From Aristolochia californica (taxonomy: Eukaryota; Streptophyta; Magnoliopsida; Piperales; Aristolochiaceae): 64,000 bases of DNA. Below are positions 11,242 through 21,559 of the stretch, one piece after another; the stretch's first letter is position 1, and every line of letters begins with the position of its first letter. The stretch lies in the NCBI GenBank assembly GCA_029961685.1, contig JARWKL010000010.1, positions 22,542,067 through 22,606,066 of the forward strand, read 5' to 3'. The translations under genes were made by a program, and so were the position numbers. Below the pieces are notes generated by a model that saw nothing but the letters and a program-made list of their open reading frames with translations, did not search any database and had not been told where the DNA came from.

Positions 11242-12288
11242 CTAAAGCGAAGTTGCATTGCTGTGCCCACTTTTACCAAATTCAATTTCAGGTTTTGTGG
11301 CAGGTTTGACATCTTCAACAAAACTAGACGTTATTTCTTCCATCTCAACTGAGTCACTTCTAATACCAGAATCATGCAGCACTAATTCACGTTTCTCAGC
11401 AGACCCATCAGTAGTTTTAGCACAAATAGCATAATCATTCAGCACGAATGCATCCTTATCAGTCGATACAGCACTAATGCATACTTCTACATTCTCAAAG
11501 TTAACAAAGCCAAAATATTTGGAATTCCAATCTCCTTCTCTCAGTACTACAGCGCTTGTAATGTTACCATACTCACCAAATATTTTCTTCCAATCTTCAT
11601 CACGCATATCAGCAAATATTTCAACAAGTAAAAGTGTGGTTTCCATCCACGGTGTGGATTTCCCCACCCAAGTGCTGGTGGTCTGATCTGATCCAGTCTG
11701 ATATGTCTTTAGTGCTGCTTCTACTAAGCCTGCTTTCAAACAGCCACGAGCCAGGTTTCGATACGTAATGGCATTGGCCTTGCAGCCATTAGTATCCATT
11801 TCCTTAAACAGCTCTGATGTTTTATCTACAACCCCATGTCTACAATATACAGATATAATAGAGTGGAATTGCTCAGTCCGCCTCAACCCTTTTTTGGACT
11901 TCATCTCTAACCATAATTCCTCAGCTCGGTCTAGCTGTCCAGTCCTTCCAAAGGCTTCGATTTCCAGAACAAAGCTTTTACATCTTACAAATGGAAAGTT
12001 TTGTAGGATATGCCAAGTCTCCCCTAATTTCCATTGTTTCCCCAAATGCCCATATAATATGAGTAGGATATCAAATATTGACCCATTACTGCCTGTTGTG
12101 CACTTCTCCACTACCTCAACATAAGTCACAAAACATTTTTTTGGCTTGTTTACCAAAGTCTCTCGCTCCTGTTTATGAACTATTGGACCAACAAAAACTT
12201 GCTTATCAAGCAGGAGCATCCCATTAAGCACAAACAGATATGGGACATGCACACTGGTCTCGTCAATAGAAAAATTAAATAGCCTCAC
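11242..12288 (-). pseudogene. chimeric PABP-PPR-PABP stop-free frame (348 codons) in X1
   Basis: This stretch opens at GTG; the first ATG is codon 24. Codons 1-47 (LNGMLLLDKQVFVG, HKQERE) match the RRM1-2/linker region of poly(A)-binding protein. Codons about 55-225 are a PPR protein piece (AFGRTGQLDRAEELWLEM, QFHSIISVYCRHG, CKANAITYRNLA). Codons 229-297 are PABP RRM3 (WKKIFGEYGNITSAVV, KYFGFVNFENVEV). The tail is not recognised. Fusing a PPR piece inside PABP cannot be a normal gene product. Uninterrupted reading over 1 kb suggests recent assembly or constraint on the frame; I cannot tell which. Confidence 0.75.
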
Positions 12289-13246
12289 ATAGTCAATTGG
12301 ACAACGAACATACGCACTGGTGTTGTGTGCATCAACAGAACAATAAAGCCACTAGAAAAAAAAATTAGAGGTCCCCAAATAAATGTTTTTATGGATCCCA
12401 GCATCCTCCGAAAAATTTCATATCAAACTGCATACCCCCAATCCAAAATTCCAACAATTGGGCATTTTTTCTCTGCTAAACGAAACAGAGAACCTTCGTC
12501 TCTAATTTCCGAACAGCTTTGCTGCTGCTCAGCCCCTTTGAGCCACATCAACGCCCTAAAAAACTCATTTTGAACTAAAAATCGAGGGAGTTTCCAAAGC
12601 TTACCCCCAATTGCATTGAAGATGGTTCCCCACTGGACTGTCGAGAGAGAGATTGTGATAGAGAGTGAGAATCGGGAAGCCAAATCCCACCGGATTTGTT
12701 TTCATCGGCGTCTCGTCTTTTTCCAGTGACGAATATCAGCCCTTTGTGGCTTCGATGCTTGTATATTTTTTGGGATAGTGGAGGGACGGCCAAACTCATT
12801 CGCCGAGATAGAGTCAGATCGGGATTTTTCAGCTATACTGGAAAACATTCTACTGGTCGTGAGTTATTTTTTGAGGTCAAACCCAAATCAACCCTTACCG
12901 ACGAGGTTTTGGCAGCATACCCCTCCAATTTCGGATTTCCAGGGTCCTTCTTGGAGATTTTCAAGGTCCCCAAAGTCGGATTTGGGGTCGCACCAATATT
13001 GTCCACTACCAACGACGTTTTGGCAAAACACCCTGCCGATTTCCCCATATATTGGTCCCCGCTATTCGGCTTTGTATTTCCCTGCACAAAAATATTGAAA
13101 TTTTTCGAAGCATGGCCTTTTTGTCCGTCCGGATTTGAGGTCGCCCCCAAATCTTGAGTTGGTAAATAGGACAAAATTTTTAATTTTTCTTGCCCGTGTC
13201 CTGTTTTCCCGTCCGAGACAGCGTTTGCTACCTCTCGTTCGGTGGA
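12289..13246 (-). other. X1 leader between gag-like frame and gene pieces
   Basis: Short minus-strand frames only. The piece at 12423-12683 (SITISLSTVQWGTIFNAIGG, ALMWLKGA) is matched by X3 at 29810-29975 on the plus strand, so this is a shared family leader rather than a gene. Confidence 0.6.
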
Positions 13247-13459
13247 TCATTCGTGCTCGGAGACGGTGAATTTTTCTGCGGCATCAAAAGTGTCCCTTGC
13301 AGAACGTTCCGTGGTAGTGAGTTTCTCCCTTGCTAGACGAGCTGCTATCGATGCACGTATTTCTTCCAATTCTTTGCGCATGGCCATCCATTTTTCATCG
13401 GGTATAGAATAGCCTATACGCAAATGAATCCTTTTTTCTCGGGATGTAGAATAACCCAT
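13247..13459 (-). CDS. short gag-like leader ORF of X1
   Basis: A 70-codon ATG-started frame (MGYSTSREKRIHLR at the start, ARLAREKLTTTERSARDTF later) lies 9 bases after the primer site. It is charged and probably helical. X3 has a comparable piece (ERSARVKLAAAREKLAV, about 29150-29215) at the same place after its second primer site. Position and composition suggest a relic of gag, but no gag domain is recognised. Function unknown. Confidence 0.45.
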   Translation of the reverse strand: MGYSTSREKRIHLRIGYSIPDEKWMAMRKELEEIRASIAARLAREKLTTTERSARDTFDAAEKFTVSEHE

Positions 13460-13468
13460 TGTGCTCTG

Positions 13469-13480
13469 GCTCTAATACCA
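13469..13480 (-). promoter_or_regulatory. X1 primer binding site
   Basis: Minus-strand TGGTATTAGAGC, one base from the tRNA-iMet complement, two bases after the 82-bp LTR. Confidence 0.8.
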
Positions 13481-13482
13481 GT

Positions 13483-13564
13483 TATTAAGCACCTAGCCAA
13501 TACTACCCAAAAGACCAGCCTGTTAGGAGCGGAAGGCATAGGTACTTAACCCAGGACCACAACA
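13483..13564 (-). repeat. 82-bp TRIM-type LTR (X1)
   Basis: Minus-strand TGTTGTGGTCCTGGG to GCTTAATA. The same 82-bp unit recurs at 28937-29018, 35107-35188, 35415-35496 and, interrupted, at 23384-24050. Confidence 0.85.
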
Positions 13565-13594
13565 ATACTGGCCATCCATAACATAATAAGATGA

Positions 13595-14849
13595 AAATTT
13601 GGGTAGTGGAGAACTGCACAACAGGCAGTAACGGGTCAACATTTGGTGTCCTACTCAAATTGTATGGGCATTTGGTGTCCTTCAAAACTTTCCATTTGTA
13701 AGATGTAAAAGCTTTGTTCTGGCAATCGAAGCTTTTGGAAGGACTGGACAGCTAGATCGAGCTGAGGAATTATGGTTGGAGATGAAGTCCAAAAAAGGGT
13801 TGAAGCGGACTAAGCAATTCCACTCTATTATATCTGTATATTGTAGACATGGGGTTGTAGATAAAACATCAGAGCTGTTTAAGGAAATGGAGACTAATGG
13901 CTGCAAGGCCAACGCCATTACGTATCGGAACTTGGCTCGTGGCTATTAGAAAGCAGGCTTGGTAGAAGCAACACTAAAGACACTTAAGACCGGATCAGAT
14001 CAGACCACAAGCACTTGGGTGGGGAAATCCACACCGTGGATGGAAACTAGGCTTTTACTTTTTGAAATATTTGCTTATATGCGTGATGAAGATTGGAAGA
14101 AAATATTTGGTGAGTATGGTAACATTACAAGCGTTGTAGTACTAAAAGAAGGAGATGGGAATTTCAAATATTTTGGCTTTGTTAACTTTGAGAATGTAGA
14201 AGTATTCATTAGTGAATTAGTGTTGCATGATTCTTCTATTAGAAGTGACTCAGTTGAGATGGAGGAAATAACGTCTAGTTCTATTGAAGATGTCAAACAT
14301 GCCGCAGAACCTGAAATTGAATTTCGTAAAAGTGGGCATAACAGTGCAACTTCGCTTCAACAAGATTTCAAAACAGAAGGTGGAGTTAGTCTTCATTTTC
14401 GTGAAAACAAATGCAATTCGTCTGTAAATCCTGGTGATAGCTTGGAATCAGAGGTTGCCAAGGGTGAACGTTGGCCGTTTGGTTGTATTAATGAGGTCAG
14501 ACAGGGGTTCAGAGAGAAAGGGCAGAGGGTAGCGGCTCAAGTAGATAGATTGGGTGGTTCATCAGCCTGGACTTTAGTTGTTGTTGCTAGGACCGTAACC
14601 GATGATCATGATTTTATGGGATTGATCTCTCATGAAAATTTTGAAGACTTCTGTGCTGATCTGTGGGAGCAAGCTCTTGTTTTTTTACAAGAAGTGCTTA
14701 CACATTCTGGCTTGAGGGTTGATGAACTATATGCTGTTTCTAGACTGTCAGATGCCAGTGAGAAGTATTCATCCCGCATATTGTTTTCCTCAATCAAGGA
14801 AAATCTGCACTTTTCTCAAAGTAGAAATGGATTAGTCTCTTTTGATCGT
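13595..14849 (+). pseudogene. PPR-PABP-Hsp70 fragment chain in X2
   Basis: 13682-13948 is the PPR piece, nearly identical to X1 (8 mismatches in about 237 bases compared by eye), ended by TAG where X1 has TGC in the GCLKAG block. A 297-codon frame from 13959 to 14852 (the last codons in the insertion) covers the PPR tail, PABP RRM3 (WKKIFGEYGNITSVVVLKEG, FGFVNFENVEVF), an unidentified block, and the Hsp70-17-like DDHDFMGLISHENFED and DELYAVSRLSDASEKYSSRI. Relative to X1 it lacks about 30 codons after FENVEV. Confidence 0.75.
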
Positions 14850-16424
14850 TAATAGATGCCATATTCTGACATGAGAACTACGTTAATTATAATAGAATAA
14901 CCTTTATAATTGTGTTATAGGTGGTTATTTATCGGTTTTCAAATGAAATGAGCATTTATTAAATTTGGCATTAATCACTGTCGATATTGCATATTTTTCT
15001 CTCCTGAATTATATTTCATTGTTTTTAAGGTTTATTTCTTCCTGAAATGCTTTTTATAGATTTAATTATGGAATTTCAGGAGAATTTTGGTGGAGAAGGA
15101 GATATTTACCAAAATGCCCTTAGTGAAATGGAGGTGATTTTTAGGTCAAATCGTTTTAAAATAAATCAGATGGTATTAAAGGAAACGAGAGAGCGTCGAA
15201 CGGGGGGAGGAGGAACGAGTGTGAAAAGAAAACAGAGCATCGACCAAAACAGAGCATGACCGTCGACCGAAACAGGGGAAGACCCGAGAGGAGTTTCCCT
15301 CCGTCAGTCGCCGCGCCATCGTCGTCCACCGCCGTCCAGCAACCGAGAACAAACCCGAGGAGAGCTCGAGAGAGTCTCCGTCGAGGTGAGTTTGACAGTT
15401 TCTGTTCACCAGAACAGAGCACCGGAAACTGGGGAGACCCGAGAGGAGTTTCCCACCGTCGCTCGTCGGGCCACTGTCTTTCGCCACGCCACCGTCGTCC
15501 ACCACCGTCCACCGCCGTCCAGCAATCGAGAACAAACCCAAGGAGAGCTCAAGAGAGTCTCCGTCGAGGTGAGTTCGACAGTCGTCGCTCGCCAGACCAA
15601 GAAGTGATCCGAGAGGGCTTCTCCGGTGCCACTTCCTCTTTCCGACCATCCTCTGGCATCGGTTACGTATTTCCGACCATTCCCGGAGCGACTCCGACTC
15701 CGACCGAGACTCAAGAGAGCCGGTTAGAGAACTTCATCTCTGTTTCATTCTTCACTGGACGTTACCTCCGTCCGTCAGCTTTCAACCTTCGTCGCCGGCG
15801 TCATCTCTACCTCTGGCCACTCACTCTTGCTACCCGAAGCCATTAATCTCAGGAAATTGTAGCACCCGTGAGAACGAGTTGCTGCCCAATCGAGAGGAAG
15901 AAGAAGGGGAGTAATTCGTAATTTTTGAATTTTATTTTTTATATAGTTTGAACTTAGGTTTTGAATGTTTATTGAATCTGATTTGATAATTAATGTTTAT
16001 TGAATATTTGTTTTCCGGATATTTGATTAAATTAGCTAATTAGGGTAGGATTATAATTGAGGTTGGATTTTGGTATTTTAATCCGATTTTTGTCTTTCAC
16101 TCTATGCGCCCGAGAGGGGCTAGACGCAAGGATTGAGAAATCGGATCCGTGGTTACGTGGCGCTCGAGAGAGGCACGAATCACCGTAAAATCTAGAGTTG
16201 ACGTTTCCTGTTGTGTAGGTAGTTAACCAGATGATTGCTTGATAATTTAGGAAATAATTAGCGTTTAGTTAATATTAATTCATCATATTTGGTTAGGCTA
16301 GTTGACTGAAGAATACACAAAATTCAGTCCTCCCTGTGGATATGACCCTCGCTTCCCGCTAGATTACATGAACGATTCGTACGCTTGCGAGGTATTAAAG
16401 CCGATGTAACTAAATTCTACATCA
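14850..16424. mobile_element. solo-LTR-like insertion with 5-bp target duplication
   Basis: It splits the Hsp70-like piece of X2. The host bases ATCGT are duplicated at 14845-14849 and 16425-16429, and X1 shows the unsplit sequence. Ends are TAATAG and ACATCA, close to the TG...CA of LTRs. The right part (about 16320-16390) reads like the 3' end of large gypsy (Athila/TAT-type) LTRs. 15256-15600 has an imperfect tandem duplication of about 160-180 bp, GC-rich, that makes spurious open frames. Confidence 0.6.
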
Positions 16425-16997
16425 ATCGTGCAAAAGCTATTATCGAGATCTCAGAGTGGGTTGATGTGCCAATCAAATATTTTACTATAGAGAGTTCAAC
16501 AAGTACTACACCAGCCATATCACTTGAAGCACGCCCTAACAGTAGTACAACTGTTAGCAAGGAAAACCTGAGCACTGAATCTGATGTCAATAGTTCTTCT
16601 AATCCTATGGACGAGCCAAGTGGCAATGGTGTCATCATGGAGAAAAAATTGAAGCAACAAACCTTCAAAGTCTTTGGGTCTCGGTATGTCTCTATCAAAG
16701 GAGTCCATTCCTGAGGCTAAAAGTAGCTTGGCTGCAATGGATAAGCAAGATGCAGATCGAAGGAGGACTGCAAAACTCAAGAATAACCTGGATAGCTACA
16801 TTTATGCCACTCTAGGACATCTTGAGCATGAGAAAATGAAGCAAATTCATATTGTTGTTGCTGCTGCAGTCAGTGTGGTGGTCTCCTTTCATCACTTACC
16901 TCTGATTTTGGAACTTCATGACCAATTTCATCCGAAATGGATTCAAACAGCAGCAGTAGGGATCTCAATGTATGGGGAGGTGTTTGCTATACTCTAG
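16425..16997 (+). pseudogene. Hsp70-17-like fragment in X2, second half
   Basis: Resumes after the insertion: RAKAIIEISEWVDVP, then a Ser/Thr-rich linker, EKKLKQQTFKV, then in another frame SLSKESIPEAKSSLAAMDKQ and RRRTAKLKNNLDSYIYAT. Order and spacing match the C-terminal helical region of plant Hsp70-17. A frame change occurs near 16670, and similarity fades after about 16830. Confidence 0.7.
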
Positions 16998-17394
16998 GAC
17001 AGTGAGCAACAGCTTGTACAGTCTGGATTTTTAAGAAGGAGCAATTGGTTGGATTCATACAAAGTCTAGATTTTCTGCTTGAAGTGGGCTTCCCACTGTT
17101 ATTCAGTCACCTGCCTGCTCATCTGAATTACAGCAAACATGTGGCATGGCTCATTCTACAAGGGCCTCTAAGTGTTTCAAGGTGCAGCAACTGGAGGGCG
17201 TTCGTGCTGCTGACTCTTCTCTATCCCAGGGGGCTGGTTATGTTGTTGTTGATGCCTTGCTGGCAAAGTGTAAGCAATGCAATCCAGGACTGAGGGCAGG
17301 CAGAGAGATGCTGTTTGGGGTGATGTAGCGACATTTGGCATCCATCCCTATATACGACCGTAAAAAAAAATTGTTTATCTGGTTGAATACTCTA
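16998..17394 (+). other. X2 unidentified segment
   Basis: Short frames only. Sequence character resembles exonic host DNA (balanced composition), but I recognise no protein. Probably another captured fragment. Confidence 0.3.
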
Positions 17395-17507
17395 GTTTTG
17401 TAGTCCAGCGGGCTGACACAGATATTGCGATTGATACTTGAGAACGGATGCAACGTCAGCACGGGCAAGCAGACCCACCTTCGAGCTTGAGGACAAGCTC
17501 TTTCTTC
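17395..17507 (+). pseudogene. chromovirus pol tail in X2
   Basis: Reads as ADTDIAIDT, a stop, ERMQ, and in another frame an FELEDKLFL-like end, the same C-terminus as in G1 and G2. It ends a few bases before the purine tract, so X2 keeps the 3' border of a gypsy element. Confidence 0.7.
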
Positions 17508-17519
17508 CAGGGGGTGTAA
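17508..17519 (+). promoter_or_regulatory. X2 polypurine tract
   Basis: AGGGGGTGTAA directly before the LTR-B start. Confidence 0.7.
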
Positions 17520-17888
17520 TGTTATGCATGCAATAAAATTATTATTTTAATTTATTTTCTTTGATTTATTTTATTTTTTTTCAGTTTTAAGCCACATGGG
17601 TATTATTGGAATATTTCATTTATGGGGGTATTTTGTAATATTTTATCTTAAACACTATAAGGGTGAACCCTATTTAAGGGGTAAAAGTAATGAGAAAGAC
17701 AAGCATTGATTATTAGGCTAAACAGGGCTTTGAGTTCTCCTCAATAAGCTCAGGGGTGTGCGTTCTCCTTAACGAACCTAGGGTTTTCAAGCTTCCCTTT
17801 GGCTTGATCTTCGTCTTCCTCTCCACGTCTCCCTACAATTCCACCATGTCTCCCTACACTTCCCCATGGCAAATCCGGGACCGTAACA
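17520..17888 (+). repeat. LTR-B, 3' LTR of X2 (369 bp)
   Basis: TGTTATGCATGCAATA... to ...GGGACCGTAACA, with CTATTTAAGGGGTAA as a probable core promoter near 17670. It is followed after only four bases (ACAA) by another LTR-B. Confidence 0.88.
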
Positions 17889-18228
17889 ACAATGTTATGC
17901 ATGCAATAACATTATTATTTTAATTGATTTTATTTTATTTATTTATTTTTATTTCAATTTTAAGCCATAGGGGTATTTTTGGAATATTTCATTTATGGGG
18001 TATTTTGGTAATATTTTATCTTAAACTCTATATGGGTGAACCCTATTTAAGGGGTAAGAGTAATGAGAAAGACAAGCATTGATTATTAGGTAAAACAAGG
18101 TTTTGAGTTCTCCTCAACGAGCTCAGGGGTGTGCGTTCTCCTTAACGAACCTTCGGTTTTCAAGCTTCCCTTTGGCTTCATCTTCGTCTTCCTCTCCTTG
18201 TCTCCCTAAAATTCTACCATGTCTCCCT

Positions 18229-18608
18229 TGTTATAGACTCTATAGCATCTAGAGTAACAGGCAGATGCAGGAGTTAATTTTATGTAATTTCCCTTTCATG
18301 TATTAGGATGGCTTAATTGTAATTTCTCATAACTTATGCCCTTTGTTTAGGGCTGAATGTTTTGCGTCCCTATTCCTTTTTTTAAGGAGGATGGGCAGGA
18401 ATGGAACTCAAGCATTGAATTGGAAAATAAAGTAGAGGTTGGATTCTCCCTTTCTGAGGTCCAAGGTCAAGTCTCCTTCTAGGCTCAATCCATCCCTCAC
18501 CATTGCATGCTCGAAGCATAGGAAAATTCATCTCTTCGTCAATAGCCAATCTGGAGGAAAGAGGAGAAAGAAGGGTGATGAGATCCATGGCAAGGGCATA
18601 TCCTAGCA
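18229..18608 (+). repeat. G2 5' LTR
   Basis: TGTTATAGACTC to ATCCTAGCA; the terminal CA is preceded by G where the 3' LTR has A. Confidence 0.9.
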
Positions 18609-19400
18609 TCGTGGTATCAGACAAGACCACCCTTGGTGATTCCTCTTCCCCGGAAGACTTGCATCAAATCGTGGAGGAGTTGCAGCATTCCATGGACGAC
18701 CATAGACATCGCACTAACTCTGCAATTTCCACCATCAATGACACTCTGCAACACCTACTCCGGCGAGTGGAGGAGGGCTTTGCAAGGGGACCTACGCCCC
18801 CGGGCAGTTCTACACTTCTGGCAGAGCCACGACCTCCCCACCCGCCCCCACCCCCACCACATCTACGCCAACAGCCTTCCCCAGCCATGGGACCCCACGC
18901 ACCAGGCCATAATACAGTGCCCAGGTATGCCAAGCTCGACTTTCCTACCTATGCCGGGTCTACGGATCCTTTGATCTGGTTACACTATTGTGACTAGTTC
19001 TTTTACAATCAAAGAACGCATGTTGATGACCGGGTCCATTTAGCTACCTTCCATATGCTTGATGAAGCGCTCCTATGGTACCACCAATTTCATTCGGAGC
19101 ATCATGTTCATGATTGGGATTTATTTAAAGAGTATTGCATGTTGAGGTTTGGCCCTCCTACCCGTATCAACCCTTTGGGGGATTTGGTAAATATGAAACA
19201 GACGAGAACTATTGAATTGTATTAGAAAAAATTTTAGGAACGTCTGGCCCACGCCAGTCGGTTTGTGCCTCCTTCGCAATATGTTAATCTATTTACTGTT
19301 GGGTTAATGGAGGCCTTGCACCTGGAAGTAGAATTGCATGACCCTCAAGACCTGGCCCATGCTATGAACTGTGCAAGGACTATAAATACCAAATAGCGTG
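18587..19400 (+). pseudogene. G2 gag remnant
   Basis: The frame opens at ATG 18587 inside the LTR, crosses the primer site and runs to TAG at 18995-18997. A His/Pro-rich stretch at about 18830-18890 precedes RYAKLDFPTYAGSTDPLIWL. The rest of the gag core (FHMLDEALLWYHQF, LRFGPPTRINPLGDL, LFTVGLMEALHLEVEL) continues to about 19390 with stops at 18995 and near 19225-19240. Confidence 0.82.
18612..18623 (+). promoter_or_regulatory. G2 primer binding site
   Basis: TGGTATCAGACA, tRNA-iMet type with two late mismatches, three bases after the LTR. Confidence 0.8.
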
Positions 19401-19570
19401 TCCTCAAAGAGTCTCTGGTCAGAAGACCCTCTTGGCCAAGCAAGGCGCCCACCAGCACCCCATCATCATATTCAGCACCTCCACGCCCTGGGCAAAATTC
19501 AGCACCACGTGCTGACAATTCTACCTCCACGCCACCAGCACAATATTTCTGTCACCTGTCTAGACACAAG

Positions 19571-20130
19571 ATGGAACAGAGACGAACCAAGGGGCTTTGT
19601 TATAACTGTGATGAGAAATATGTCTAGGGTCTCCAATGCAAACGTTTATTCTAGTTGGAGGTCTTGGATGACACAAAGGAAGATCCACAATTGGAAGACA
19701 GTGCTGAAATCGAACAGGATGAACCCGCTATTTTCCTCCATGCTATGACTGGCATGCACAGCTCCAACACTATACAAGTTCGTGCCAGATTGCAACATCT
19801 GCAGTTACTGCCCTTAGTGGATCCAGGCAGCACTCACAATTTCATTAGTCAGCCAACCGCATAACAACATGGGTTGGTGATTAAAAATAACATTGGCATC
19901 TTCGTATCCGTGGCCAATGGGGAAAAAATGCAAGTGCAGGCATTTCTCACTCTACAGACTTTTGTATTGAAGGGCACTCATTTGTAGCAGAATTTTTTGT
20001 CATCCCCCTTGTTGGGTTTGACTTGGTACTAGGCATTAAATGGCTCCAGACGTTGGGGCCCATCGTATGGGATTTCAAGGTGCTCACTATGACTTTTATG
20101 ACCGCCCAGCATCCTATTACACTTCATGGC
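19571..20130 (+). pseudogene. G2 zinc knuckle and protease remnant
   Basis: The knuckle reads CYNCDEKYV, stop, GLQCK. The protease region has LVDPGSTHNFISQ: the Asp is kept but Ser of DSG is Pro. It continues to FDLVLGIKWLQTLGP with stops near 19863 and 19987. Inactive. Confidence 0.8.
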
Positions 20131-21517
20131 ACACATGCTCCCATGCCATGTACTCTTCAGGAAATTCAGGTCCAGGAAGCAAATCACTGTAAGTTAAATG
20201 CTTTACTTACAGAATTTGGTGACTTATTTCAGGCCTCTACTATACTCCCGCCTATCCGACATTGTGATCACCGTATTCAATTGAAATTGGGTACTGAACC
20301 GGTGGTGGCTTGCCCTTACTGCTACCCACACTTACAGAAGGATGAAATTGAGTGCCAATGCCAAACTATGCTCGCCCAAGGGATTATTCAGCCCAGTAAG
20401 TCTCCCTTCTCCTTCCCAGTGTTACTCGTCAAAAAACAAGATAAATCATGGAGGTTTTGTGTTGATCACAGAGTGTTCAATGCTCATACCATCAAAGATA
20501 AATTTCCAATTCCAGTGGTAGATGAACTATTAGATGAATTGCATCGGGCCAACTTATTTACCAAGCTGGATTTGAAATCAAGATATCACCAGATTCGAGA
20601 TCACTCTTTGGATGTGGAGAAGACAGTGTTCCACACACACCATGGGTATTTCGAATTCTTAGCCATGCCATTTGGTCTCTCCAATGCCCCTTCCACCTTC
20701 CAGGCCCTCATGAATGAGGTGTTCACTCTCCTACGCTCCCATCATTTGGTTCTCAACCAATCCAAATGCTCTATGGGAACTTCTGAGGTAGCATATTTGG
20801 GTCACGTTATATCAGCATCTGGCGTGGTCGACTGGCTACTCCCACATCTGTAACAGCATTAAGGGGGTTCTTGGTTCTAGCAGGTTACTACAGGAAATTT
20901 AGTCGTAACTATGGACAAATTGCATTTGCACTCAACAATCTCCTTAAACGCAATGCATTTAGTTGGTCAGAGATAGCGGCATCCTCCTTTAAGAATTTGA
21001 AGACAGCATTATCATCAGCACCGGTCCTCCAACTTCCAAACTTTGATGACTTGTTTGTTATTGAATGTGATGCGTTTGGAGGGGGTATTGGCGCAGTATT
21101 ACAGCAGCAAGGCCACCCTATAGCTTATTTTAGCATGTAGCTCGGCCAACATCACCACAAATTAGCTGCCTATGAAAGGGAACCGATCGGGTTAGCCAAA
21201 GCTATTCAGCACTGGAGGCCCTATCTTTGGGGGTGTGCCTTTATCATACGGACTGATCATTGCAGTTTGAAGTACTTACTGAGCAGCATCTCACTACTTC
21301 ACCCCAGCAACATTGGTTGAGCAAATTGATGGGATTTGATTTTATTGTTGAGTATAAACCTGGCCACCTCAATGTGGGTATAGATGCCTTGTCCCGCAGA
21401 GACCTATCTGAGCCTCAGCTACACGCAATCAATCAACCAAGATTTCCTCTACTAGACTCTATTCGGGATGAAACTCAGCAGCACCCCGAGCTCCTTGAGT
21501 TATATCATAATATATAG
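20130..21517 (+). pseudogene. G2 reverse transcriptase and RNase H, active site deleted
   Basis: 20023-20853 is one frame with CPYCYPHLQKDEIE, FPVLLVKKQDKSWRF, FTKLDLKSRYHQIR and [18 protein letters not shown]. It then jumps directly to LLRSHHLVLNQSKC at about 20728, so about 40 codons containing the FFDDIL catalytic block seen in G1 are missing without a frame change. RNase H follows at 20871-21517 (GYYRKF, IECDAFGGGIGAVLQQQ, DALSRR). Confidence 0.88.
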
Positions 21518-21559
21518 CTGAACACACTAGATAGCAACTGGATCGTTCAGGATCGACTC

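Larger units (their letters stand above)
10500..13564 (-). mobile_element. gene-fragment LTR element X1 (5' part, minus strand)
   Basis: Read on the minus strand: an 82-bp LTR (13483-13564), a tRNA-Met-type primer site, a short gag-like leader frame, then pieces of host genes in the order PABP, PPR, PABP, unidentified, Hsp70-17-like. Similarity to X2 stops at about 10500, so the 3' end is missing. The leader resembles those of X3 and X5. Head-to-head with X2 it makes a long inverted repeat. Confidence 0.75.
13590..17888 (+). mobile_element. gene-fragment LTR element X2 (3' part, plus strand)
   Basis: Plus-strand copy of the X1 gene pieces (PPR, PABP RRM3, Hsp70-17-like), interrupted by a 1.6-kb insertion, then unidentified sequence, a chromovirus pol tail, a purine tract and a full 3' LTR-B. 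It shows that the host gene pieces sit in the place of gag-pol in a gypsy element. The 5' end is truncated at about 13590, next to the X1 5' end. Confidence 0.75.

Noticed and set aside
15256..15846. 196-codon open frame as a gene
   Set aside because: It lies on a GC-rich tandem duplication inside a solo-LTR-like insertion; overlapping frames on both strands are equally open and no domain is recognised.
14850..16424. Intron in the Hsp70-like fragment
   Set aside because: Boundaries are not GT...AG and a 5-bp duplication flanks it.
10500..17000. Real PPR, PABP or Hsp70-17 genes
   Set aside because: Only parts of each protein are present, joined to each other, with LTR-element borders.
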